Of a stretch of 12,375 bases of DNA, positions 6,674 through 12,375 are shown piece after piece. Position numbers and translations under genes: made by a program. The notes beneath the pieces are model-generated. The model made no database searches. It worked only from the letters and a program-made list of their open reading frames with translations, and had not been told where the DNA came from. Numbering within the stretch: position 1 is the first letter of the stretch; each line of letters opens with the position of its first letter. The stretch is from an uncultured Fusicatenibacter sp. (GTDB lineage Bacteria > Bacillota > Clostridia > Lachnospirales > Lachnospiraceae), in contig CABUPZ010000071.1 of assembly GCA_902493585.1 (NCBI GenBank), positions 1 to 12,375 on the forward strand, written 5' to 3'.

Positions 6674-7189
6674 TTACCAGAAAGAAGTCAGCTTGTTTCC
6701 GACCATACTTTTCAGTTTTTTCACAGCTCTGCTGTAAATACATTCCAGGGACTGGATGCTTTTGTTCATTCCGAAACTGATATCCCTGTAACTCTTTCCC
6801 TCTCTTCTTTTGTTGATCACTTCCCGTTCTACCGGACGCAGCGCCATGATGCACTCCTCAAGAATTTCCCGCTCAAAATCCTCTTCTTCCTCTTCCGCAT
6901 AGAATCCCTCCATGTCTTCCATCGAATAAAGGATCTCACTGTAATAATTTTTTCTCCGTTTATAATTCCGCACTTTATAATAAGCTGTCTTCCACAGCCA
7001 TTTCCTGATCTGCACGTCCTTCAAATCCCTGATATCATGAAATTTCTCCCAGAAAACCACCCAGACATCTTCCATCAGATCAATGGCTGTTTCCCGCTCC
7101 ACCCCAAGATCACGCACCAGATATAAAAACAAATCATCACTGTATTGGCAGAAATATTTTGTAAACCGTTCCTCATTTGTTTCTTCCAT
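6674..7189 (-). CDS. ECF-like sigma-70 family RNA polymerase sigma factor
   Basis: A 171-residue two-domain sigma factor. Region 2 spans about residues 15-80: hydrophobic helix DLFLYLVRDLG, core-binding ETAIDLMEDVWVVFWEKF at 33-50, and a -10-recognition stretch RKWLWKTAYYKVRNYKRRKNYY at 62-83. A very acidic linker follows (about 89-108, including five consecutive Glu). Region 4 (about 109-160) has LRPVEREVINKRREGKSYRDIS and then a helix-turn-helix with SIQSLECIYSRAVKKLKS. Such factors direct RNA polymerase to a small stress- or envelope-response regulon. No anti-sigma gene lies next to it: downstream is the lactonase, upstream is purL after 277 bases. ATG at 7187-7189 follows AAGGAG at about 8 bases. 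Family assignment is firm; target genes are unknown. Confidence 0.9.
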   Translation of the reverse strand: MEETNEERFTKYFCQYSDDLFLYLVRDLGVERETAIDLMEDVWVVFWEKFHDIRDLKDVQIRKWLWKTAYYKVRNYKRRKNYYSEILYSMEDMEGFYAEEEEEDFEREILEECIMALRPVEREVINKRREGKSYRDISFGMNKSIQSLECIYSRAVKKLKSMVGNKLTSFW

Positions 7190-7237
7190 ATAAAAATCTC
7201 CTTACTTCGTTGGTTTGCGAACATTTCTGATTCCCTT

Positions 7238-7254
7238 CTACATATATAATGTAG
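7238..7254. promoter_or_regulatory. AT-rich palindrome upstream of the sigma factor gene
   Basis: CTACAT-ATATA-ATGTAG is a 6-bp inverted repeat around five A/T bases, 49 bases upstream of the sigma factor start codon and within the likely promoter zone. No good sigma-A -35/-10 pair was found here; a TCGACA lies at 7265-7260 on the minus strand. It could be an operator over the -10 region or part of an autoregulated ECF promoter. Confidence 0.3.
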
Positions 7255-7327
7255 GTAAATGTCGAAACCTTGCACTTTTTCAGGAAATTTTTTACATTTT
7301 TTAATATTTATCCATTCGCTTGGCCGA

Positions 7328-7403
7328 CTGCCCCTGTTTCTCTTTTCCCTGGATAAAATTCAGGGGCAGGTGCGACTCATGCGAGTCACGCCTGCCCCTG
7401 TTT
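7328..7403. repeat. REP-like large palindrome with flanking direct repeat; probable purL terminator
   Basis: CAGGGGCAGGTGCGACTC (7361-7378) pairs with GAGTCACGCCTGCCCCTG (7383-7400) around the loop ATGC, an 18-bp stem with one G-U and one mismatch. On the minus strand the stem is followed by AATTTTATCC, so it can serve as a terminator 67 bases after the purL stop. CTGCCCCTGTTT occurs twice, at 7328-7339 and 7392-7403, bounding a 76-base unit, and the left copy can also pair with 7361-7369. This architecture resembles REP-type elements mobilised by Y1 transposases, but no transposase is present and only one unit is seen. Confidence 0.55.
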
Positions 7404-7466
7404 GGACCTGCCTATTTCCCGACAGTCCCTTCTGTCATGTTTTCTATGCGATTGTTATCTGATCTC

Positions 7467-10400
7467 TTATTTGAAGTATGCCACACCGGATTCAAACAGC
7501 TTCAGATCCTGCTCTCCGTAAATATTGACTGCCACGCCATGGTCACGGCGCTCGGAATGTGCCATCTTTCCAAGCACACGTCCATCCGGACTGGTGATTC
7601 CCTCGATTCCGCAGTAGGAACCATTGATGTTCCAGTACTCATCGTTGGTGAAGTTTCCGTCCAGATCACAGTAGCGGGTCGCAATCTGTCCGTTTGCCAT
7701 AAGTTTCTCAATCCACTCTCTGCTTGCAACAAAGCGGCCTTCCCCGTGGGATGCCGGGTTGGTATATACACCGCCAAGCTGTGCATTTGCAAGCCATGGG
7801 GATTTGTTGGTCACGACTTTTGTATAAACCATCTTGGAAATATGGCGTCCGATGGTATTGAAGGTCAGTGTCGGGGAATCCGCCTGCTGTCCAATAATCT
7901 CTCCATATGGAACCAATCCAAGTTTGATCAGCGCCTGGAATCCGTTGCAGATACCAAGTGCCAGGCCGTCTCTTTCGTTCAGAAGCTTCATAACCGCTTC
8001 TTTGATCTTCGCATTCTGGAATGCAGTTGCAAAGAATTTCGCGGAGCCGTCCGGCTCGTCACCTGCGGAAAATCCGCCCGGGAACATGATGATCTGTGCT
8101 TCACCGATGGCTTTTTCAAAGATTTCCACAGAATCGCGGATGTCCTCTGCCGTCAGGTTCTTGAAGACTCTGGTGATCACCTTTGCGCCGGCACGTTCAA
8201 ACGCTTTTGCACTGTCATACTCGCAGTTGGTTCCCGGAAATACCGGAATAAACACGGTCGGCTGTGCCAGCTTATGTGAGCAGATATGCACATGATCTGT
8301 CCGATACAGTCCGTTGGCGATGGAAGCCTGCGGATCCGCCGTTGCAACATTCAGTTCCTCCGCCTGGGCCATCTCTGCTCCGGATACGGTACGGAACACT
8401 TTTTCCAGCGGTGCCTTCCATGCGTTCTCCGCTTCCTCAACGGAAAGCTTCATATCGCCATAAGAGAAGGTACCGTCGTCGGTCACTTCGCCGATCACTG
8501 TATAGGTGCATGCCAGTTCGCCGACTTTTCCGTCCTCCACCTCACAGATCAGATCGCCGAACAGCGGGCTGAACAGATCCCTCGGATCCACATTATGCTC
8601 TACCTTTACGCCCATTCTGTTTCCGAATGCCATCTTGGCCAGCGCCGCCGCAATACCCTGACGATCTGCCGCATAGGCGGAAACGATCCTGCCTGCCTGC
8701 ATATCCTGATGTACTCTTTCATACAGATCCATAACTTCCTCATATTTCGGCAGATCATAGCTGTCTGTCGGAATATGAATCCATACCAGACGATTTCCTG
8801 CCTTCTTCAGTTCCGGAGTCACGACATCTTTCAGCTTCGCCACATCCACTGCGAAGGATACCAGCGTCGGTGGAACGTCGATATCGTTAAAGGTTCCGGA
8901 CATACTGTCCTTTCCTCCGATGGACGGAAGCTGGAATCCCATCTGTGCGTCATAAGCGCCGAGCAGCGCCGCGAACGGCTGGCTCCAGCGTGCCGGATCC
9001 TCGGTCATTCTGCGGAAGTATTCCTGGAAGGTAAAGCGGATCTTTTTGAAATCGCCGCCTGCGGCAACGATTCTTGCGATGGATTCTGTCACCGCGTAGA
9101 TCGCTCCATGGTAAGGGCTCCAGCTTGAAACGTACGGATCAAAACCGTAGCTCATCATCGTAACGGTTTCGGTCTTTCCATCCGGAACCGGAACTTTCGC
9201 CACCATCGCCTGGGTCTCTGTCATCTGATATTTTCCGCCGTACGGCATCAGTGTGCTGCCTGCTCCGATGGAAGAATCGAACATTTCCACCAGACCTTTC
9301 TGGGAACATGTATTCAGATCGGACAGTGTTTCCAGCCATTTTGCCTTCACATCGGCAATGTCTCCGGAGCGTTTCAGTACGGTATCTGCCTTTGCAGGAA
9401 TTTCCACAAAGACATCATTTTCCTGATGCGCGCCGTTGGTATCCAGGAATGCACGGGAAATATTGACGATTTCTTTGCCTCTCCAGCTCATCACCAGACG
9501 CGGTTCTTCCGTTACCACCGCAACCTCTGTGGCTTCCAGGTTTTCTTCCCTTGCATATTTCATAAACGCTTCACGGTCTTTCGGATCGATCACCACTGCC
9601 ATTCGCTCCTGGGATTCGGAAATGGCGATTTCTGTTCCGTCCAGACCCGCATATTTTTTCGGCACCTTATCCAGGTTGATCTGCAGTCCGGCTGCCAGCT
9701 CTCCGATGGCAACGGATACACCGCCTGCACCGAAGTCGTTACATTTTTTAATCAGAAGGCTGACCTCTCTTCTGCGGAAAAGTCTCTGCAGTTTACGCTC
9801 GGTCGGCGCATTTCCTTTCTGTACCTCCGCGCCGCAGGTCTCGATGGACTCTGTAGTGTGTACTTTGGAAGAACCGGTGGCTCCGCCGCATCCGTCACGG
9901 CCGGTGCGTCCGCCCAGCAGGATGATGATATCGCCCGGATCAGAATTTTCACGAACAACAGCGTTTCTTGGCGCCGCTCCGAGAACCGCTCCGATCTCCA
10001 TACGTTTTGCCACATAGTTTGGATGATAAATTTCTTTTACATATCCGGTAGCCAGACCGATCTGGTTTCCGTAGGAACTGTATCCGTGAGCCGCCTCACG
10101 CACCAGTTTCTTCTGCGGAAGTTTTCCTTCCAGGGTTTCGCTCTGCGGACGGGTCGGATCTGCCGCGCCGGTCACACGCATTGCCTGGTACACATAAGTA
10201 CGTCCTGACAGCGGATCGCGGATCGCTCCTCCAAGACAGGTCGCAGCGCCTCCGAACGGCTCGATCTCGGTCGGATGGTTGTGCGTCTCGTTCTTGAAGT
10301 TGATCAGCCATTCTTCCTCCACACCGTCTACATCCACCGGTACAACGATGGAGCATGCGTTGATCTCATCGGACTCTTCCTGATCCTGCAGCTTGCCCTC

Positions 10401-11264
10401 CGCTTTCAGCTTGCGCATCGCCATCAGCGCCAGGTCCATCAGGCAGACAAATTTATCCTCGCGTCCGTGGAAGATTTCTTCACGGTCGCTCAGGTATTTT
10501 TCATAGCTCTTAACCATCGGCTCTTTATAATCTCCCTCGCCGAAGGTTACATGTTTCAGTTCTGTGGAGAAGGTCGTATGACGGCAGTGATCGGACCAGT
10601 AAGTATCCAGTACACGGATCTCCGTCATGGAAGGATCCCTTTTCTCCTCATTCTTAAAATATTTCTGAATATGAAGGAAATCCTTGAAAGTCATCGCCAG
10701 GCCAAGGGAATCATACAGCTCTTTCAGTTCCGGCTGTTCCATCTCTGTGAAACCATCGAAGATCTTTACGTCCGCCGGCTCTTCAAAATTTGTCACCAAG
10801 GTTTCCGGTTTTTCCAGACCGATCTCGCGGGAATCCACCGGATTGATGCAGTGGTTCTTCACTGCCTCCAGCTGATCATCTGTAATATCCCCTTCGATCA
10901 CGTAGGTCGTTGCGGAACGGATGATCGGGTTCTCGTCTTCTTTCAGGAACTGCAGACACTGAACAGCAGAGTCTGCTCTCTGATCAAACTGTCCCGGAAG
11001 AAATTCTACTGAAAAGATTTTATCCTGCGGATGATGCGGGAACTCCTCCAGATAGAAGTCATCTACCGGCGGCTCCGCAAATACCACATGGCAGGCTTTC
11101 TCAAACGTCTCGTCACTGACATTTTCCACGTCGTAACGGATCAGGATCCTCACGTTTGTGACAGAAGAAAGATTCAGATAATGTCTGATCTCATGTTTCA
11201 GCTCTTTCGCCTGCACTGCAAAATCAGGTTTTTTCTCTACATATACGCGTTTTACTGTACTCAT
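7467..11264 (-). CDS. purL: Phosphoribosylformylglycinamidine synthase, single-chain large form
   Basis: Catalyses step four of purine synthesis: FGAR + ATP + glutamine to FGAM + ADP + Pi + glutamate. The 1265 residues combine functions that Bacillus divides among PurS, PurL and PurQ. An N-terminal PurS-like and linker region (about 1-215) precedes YWSDHCRHTTF (222-232), the FGAM synthetase core with KNETHNHPTEIEPFGGAAT (324-342) and GRTGRDGCGGATGSSK, a second half with MPYGGKYQMTETQAM and GGKDSMSGTF, and a class I glutaminase domain from about residue 1003. That domain has FPGGFSAGDE, the nucleophile Cys1106 in GICNGFQ, and His1173/Glu1175 in ASHGEGR, so glutamine hydrolysis should be intact. 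ATG at 11262-11264 follows GGAGG at 7 bases. It has a ~130-base structured leader and a palindromic terminator; no other pur gene adjoins it. Confidence 0.97.
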   Translation of the reverse strand: MSTVKRVYVEKKPDFAVQAKELKHEIRHYLNLSSVTNVRILIRYDVENVSDETFEKACHVVFAEPPVDDFYLEEFPHHPQDKIFSVEFLPGQFDQRADSAVQCLQFLKEDENPIIRSATTYVIEGDITDDQLEAVKNHCINPVDSREIGLEKPETLVTNFEEPADVKIFDGFTEMEQPELKELYDSLGLAMTFKDFLHIQKYFKNEEKRDPSMTEIRVLDTYWSDHCRHTTFSTELKHVTFGEGDYKEPMVKSYEKYLSDREEIFHGREDKFVCLMDLALMAMRKLKAEGKLQDQEESDEINACSIVVPVDVDGVEEEWLINFKNETHNHPTEIEPFGGAATCLGGAIRDPLSGRTYVYQAMRVTGAADPTRPQSETLEGKLPQKKLVREAAHGYSSYGNQIGLATGYVKEIYHPNYVAKRMEIGAVLGAAPRNAVVRENSDPGDIIILLGGRTGRDGCGGATGSSKVHTTESIETCGAEVQKGNAPTERKLQRLFRRREVSLLIKKCNDFGAGGVSVAIGELAAGLQINLDKVPKKYAGLDGTEIAISESQERMAVVIDPKDREAFMKYAREENLEATEVAVVTEEPRLVMSWRGKEIVNISRAFLDTNGAHQENDVFVEIPAKADTVLKRSGDIADVKAKWLETLSDLNTCSQKGLVEMFDSSIGAGSTLMPYGGKYQMTETQAMVAKVPVPDGKTETVTMMSYGFDPYVSSWSPYHGAIYAVTESIARIVAAGGDFKKIRFTFQEYFRRMTEDPARWSQPFAALLGAYDAQMGFQLPSIGGKDSMSGTFNDIDVPPTLVSFAVDVAKLKDVVTPELKKAGNRLVWIHIPTDSYDLPKYEEVMDLYERVHQDMQAGRIVSAYAADRQGIAAALAKMAFGNRMGVKVEHNVDPRDLFSPLFGDLICEVEDGKVGELACTYTVIGEVTDDGTFSYGDMKLSVEEAENAWKAPLEKVFRTVSGAEMAQAEELNVATADPQASIANGLYRTDHVHICSHKLAQPTVFIPVFPGTNCEYDSAKAFERAGAKVITRVFKNLTAEDIRDSVEIFEKAIGEAQIIMFPGGFSAGDEPDGSAKFFATAFQNAKIKEAVMKLLNERDGLALGICNGFQALIKLGLVPYGEIIGQQADSPTLTFNTIGRHISKMVYTKVVTNKSPWLANAQLGGVYTNPASHGEGRFVASREWIEKLMANGQIATRYCDLDGNFTNDEYWNINGSYCGIEGITSPDGRVLGKMAHSERRDHGVAVNIYGEQDLKLFESGVAYFK

Positions 11265-11293
11265 TAGGTTCCTCCATTTTTCTTCTCATGGCT

Positions 11294-11358
11294 TCCGAAC
11301 ATGCCGCAGCGGCTGCGCCGGGTATCTTTCGGATGCAGACAGTCTACGCCTGTCTGCA
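11294..11358 (-). promoter_or_regulatory. Two hairpins in the purL leader
   Basis: First in transcript order is a perfect 9-bp stem, TGCAGACAG (11334-11342) / CTGTCTGCA (11350-11358) with a 7-base loop. Directly after it comes a second stem, TCCGAA (11294-11299) / TTCGGA (11328-11333), enclosing a small hairpin CGCAG / CTGCG (11305-11309 / 11313-11317). The second ends about 17 bases before the purL GGAGG, with no U-run. It may form a leader structure. The CCGAA...TTCGG symmetry, with CCGAACAT on the plus strand, also resembles PurR boxes of Bacillus, though its place after the likely promoter is unusual. Confidence 0.4.
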
Positions 11359-11391
11359 GTCTTACGCTGTATTCAGTGTATCATATTCTTT

Positions 11392-11428
11392 ATTATAAGT
11401 AAAATTAATATACCTAATTTCAATTATA
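11392..11428 (-). promoter_or_regulatory. AT-rich zone with two TATAAT hexamers, likely purL promoter
   Basis: On the minus strand CTTATAAT occurs twice, with TATAAT at 11428-11423 and 11397-11392, about 31 bases (three helical turns) apart in a strongly AT-rich stretch (about 11380-11450). Neither has a convincing -35 at 16-18 bases, so the purL start site is inferred only loosely. The nearer one would give a leader of about 120 bases. Confidence 0.4.
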
Positions 11429-11489
11429 AGTTTATCTTATTTAATCATTCGATTGACTACGCATCAACTGCACAGTTCTTGACGAATTA

Positions 11490-11554
11490 CTAGAGCATAT
11501 TTCCCACCAAGGGGGCGTGCAGATTGCAGGAATGAATTTTCAAACACGCTCTAG
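11490..11554. repeat. Small dispersed repeat, copy B
   Basis: 11521-11552 is the second copy of the block described at 5387-5418 (27 of 32 identical). Here the core is enclosed by two nested pairings: CTAGAGC (11490-11496) with GCTCTAG (11548-11554), and CGTG (11516-11519) with CACG (11545-11548). The stem sequence differs from copy A, yet pairing is kept while AGATTGCAGGAAT is unchanged. It lies between the hpf terminator and the purL promoter zone, again in non-coding DNA. Confidence 0.5.
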
Positions 11555-11572
11555 GATATTCTTGCAGAAAAC

Positions 11573-11609
11573 GAGGGCATCTGAATCTTTCTAGAATTCA
11601 GACACCCTC
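11573..11609 (-). terminator. hpf intrinsic terminator
   Basis: GAGGG (11573-11577) with CCCTC (11605-11609) and TCTGAAT (11580-11586) with ATTCAGA (11596-11602) form a 12-bp stem broken by a 2x2 internal loop, with a 9-base loop. On the minus strand GTTTTCTG follows. It lies 50 bases after the hpf stop codon. The plus-strand side is also T-rich (cctttta), so it may act in both directions. Confidence 0.7.
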
Positions 11610-11658
11610 ATCCTTTTATATATTTTCTGCTATTCAATTCCTGTCGCCGGACAAAATC

Positions 11659-12186
11659 CTAAAACTCCGGTTCGATCAGTCCATAGGTATTTCCTTTTCT
11701 CTTGTAAACAACGTTTACTTCATCTGTTTCGGCATTGCGGAAAACATAGAAATTATGTCCCAGCAGTTCCATCTGTACGCAAGCGTCTTCCGGGAACATT
11801 GGTTTCATGCCGAATTTCTTGCTGCGGATAATGCGGATCTCCTCGTCCTCCATATAGTCATTCTCGATGTACGCTTTCTGGAAATTGCCGCCTTCCTGTT
11901 TTTTGTCTACGATCTTGGTTTTGTATTTGCGCAGCTGGCGCTCGATCACTTCTTCTACCAGATCGATGGAAACGTACATATCGTTGCTCACCTGCTCGGA
12001 GCGGATGATGTTGCCCTTTACAGGTATCGTTACTTCTATCTTTTGTCTTTCTTTCTCTACGCTCAATGTGACAATCACTTCGGTATCGGGTGTGAAATAT
12101 CTCTCCAGCTTGCTGAGCTTGTCCTGAACCGCTGCTCTTAAGCCCTCCGTTACATCGATATTTTTTCCGCTAATTGTAATCTTCAT
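11659..12186 (-). CDS. hpf: Ribosome hibernation promoting factor, long form
   Basis: A 175-residue ribosome-associated factor of the HPF/RaiA (YfiA) family. The N-terminal beta-alpha-beta domain (residues 1 to about 100, beginning MKITISGKNIDVTEGLR) binds the 30S decoding region and blocks mRNA/tRNA sites. After an acidic linker, the C-terminal domain (about 120-175, containing VQMELLGHNFYVFRNAETDEVNVVYKRKGNTYGLIEPEF in part) dimerises and holds two 70S ribosomes together as inactive 100S particles in stationary phase or stress. The length is that of the long form found in most Gram-positive bacteria, not the ~95-residue short form of enterics. ATG at 12184-12186 follows AAAGGGG (12203-12197) at about 10 bases. 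It has its own promoter and terminator and is thus monocistronic. Confidence 0.96.
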   Translation of the reverse strand: MKITISGKNIDVTEGLRAAVQDKLSKLERYFTPDTEVIVTLSVEKERQKIEVTIPVKGNIIRSEQVSNDMYVSIDLVEEVIERQLRKYKTKIVDKKQEGGNFQKAYIENDYMEDEEIRIIRSKKFGMKPMFPEDACVQMELLGHNFYVFRNAETDEVNVVYKRKGNTYGLIEPEF

Positions 12187-12250
12187 GATGTCCCAACCCC
12201 TTTGCTAAGAATTTTACCGGTGTTTTACATTACCACCTGTAAGTAAGTAT

Positions 12251-12279
12251 ATTATAGCAATCGCGGGGGAAAAACGCAA
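12251..12279 (-). promoter_or_regulatory. Extended -10 promoter for hpf
   Basis: On the minus strand TTGCTATAAT contains a perfect -10 TATAAT (12256-12251) preceded by TGC, an extended -10 motif. A weak -35, TTGCGT (12279-12274), lies 17 bases away. The expected transcript starts near 12244, about 58 bases before the hpf start codon. Confidence 0.7.
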
Positions 12280-12331
12280 TAGATTTTAGAATATTCACCA
12301 ACTTTTTATAATTTTACTGTCAATTTTTAGA

Positions 12332-12375
12332 GGGGGAATGAGGGCGGACGGAAGAGGGCGGCGGCGCGGGGGCGG
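12332..12375 (+). other. G-rich tract at window end
   Basis: The last 44 bases carry G runs at 12332-12336, 12342-12344, 12355-12357 and 12368-12372, with GGCGG units between, in sharp contrast to the AT-rich DNA before it. Four G runs could in principle form a G-quadruplex, though two loops of 10 bases are longer than the canonical limit. No gene is seen; it may also be a low-complexity or assembly edge. Confidence 0.4.

Noticed and set aside
7259..7462. Small plus-strand open frame in the sigma factor-purL gap
   Set aside because: It runs through the REP-like palindrome, has no ribosome binding site and no recognisable motif.
8286..11012. Several 200-280-codon plus-strand open frames opposite purL
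   Set aside because: All are antisense to a continuous, motif-rich PurL reading frame; none has a promoter or recognisable domain.
11265..11400. Purine riboswitch before purL
   Set aside because: The characteristic three-way junction sequences were not found; the two stems are adjacent and not closed by a common helix.

Overview
The window looks like chromosomal housekeeping DNA from a Gram-positive, anaerobic Clostridia-type bacterium, most likely Lachnospiraceae (inference). The grounds are strong AGGAGG-like ribosome binding sites before most genes, consensus sigma-A promoters (TTGACA-17-TATAAT), intermediate GC, a long-form ribosome hibernation factor, and a single-chain ~1265-residue FGAM synthase of the kind seen in many gut Clostridia in place of the Bacillus PurS/PurQ/PurL trio. 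I see no phage, insertion sequence, CRISPR array, tRNA or rRNA.

Layout. Minus strand, 1-3884: 5' part of lysA (diaminopimelate decarboxylase, cut by the window edge), pyk (pyruvate kinase), a rhomboid-fold membrane protein with a C-terminal zinc ribbon, and a CorA-type metal ion channel. corA and the rhomboid-like gene are 17 bases apart and probably co-transcribed from a near-perfect promoter at 4062-4090. The gene-free stretch 3885-4250 (366 bases) is dense with signals: divergent promoters for corA (minus) and aroC (plus), a ~170-base corA leader with a possible 17-codon leader ORF, and three GGGAC/GTCCC segments that can form alternative hairpins. Plus strand, 4251-5345: aroC (chorismate synthase), ended by a perfect 15-bp hairpin that probably also stops the convergent gene. 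Minus strand, 5555-7189: a 7-bladed-propeller lactonase and a small orphan ECF-like sigma factor. The 277 bases at 7190-7466 hold a large REP-like palindrome and a small AT-rich palindrome. Minus strand, 7467-11264: purL. The gene-free stretch 11265-11658 (394 bases) holds the purL leader with two hairpins, an AT-rich promoter zone, a second copy of a small dispersed repeat first seen after aroC, and the hpf terminator. Minus strand, 11659-12186: hpf with its own extended -10 promoter; then a G-rich tract at the window end.

The genes cover unrelated core functions (lysine/cell wall, glycolysis, metal ion uptake, aromatic amino acids, purines, ribosome hibernation). The parts most worth a second look are non-coding or small: the corA leader, the dispersed repeat whose two copies both keep a flanking stem, the REP-like palindrome, and the rhomboid-like protein lacking the catalytic GxSG motif.
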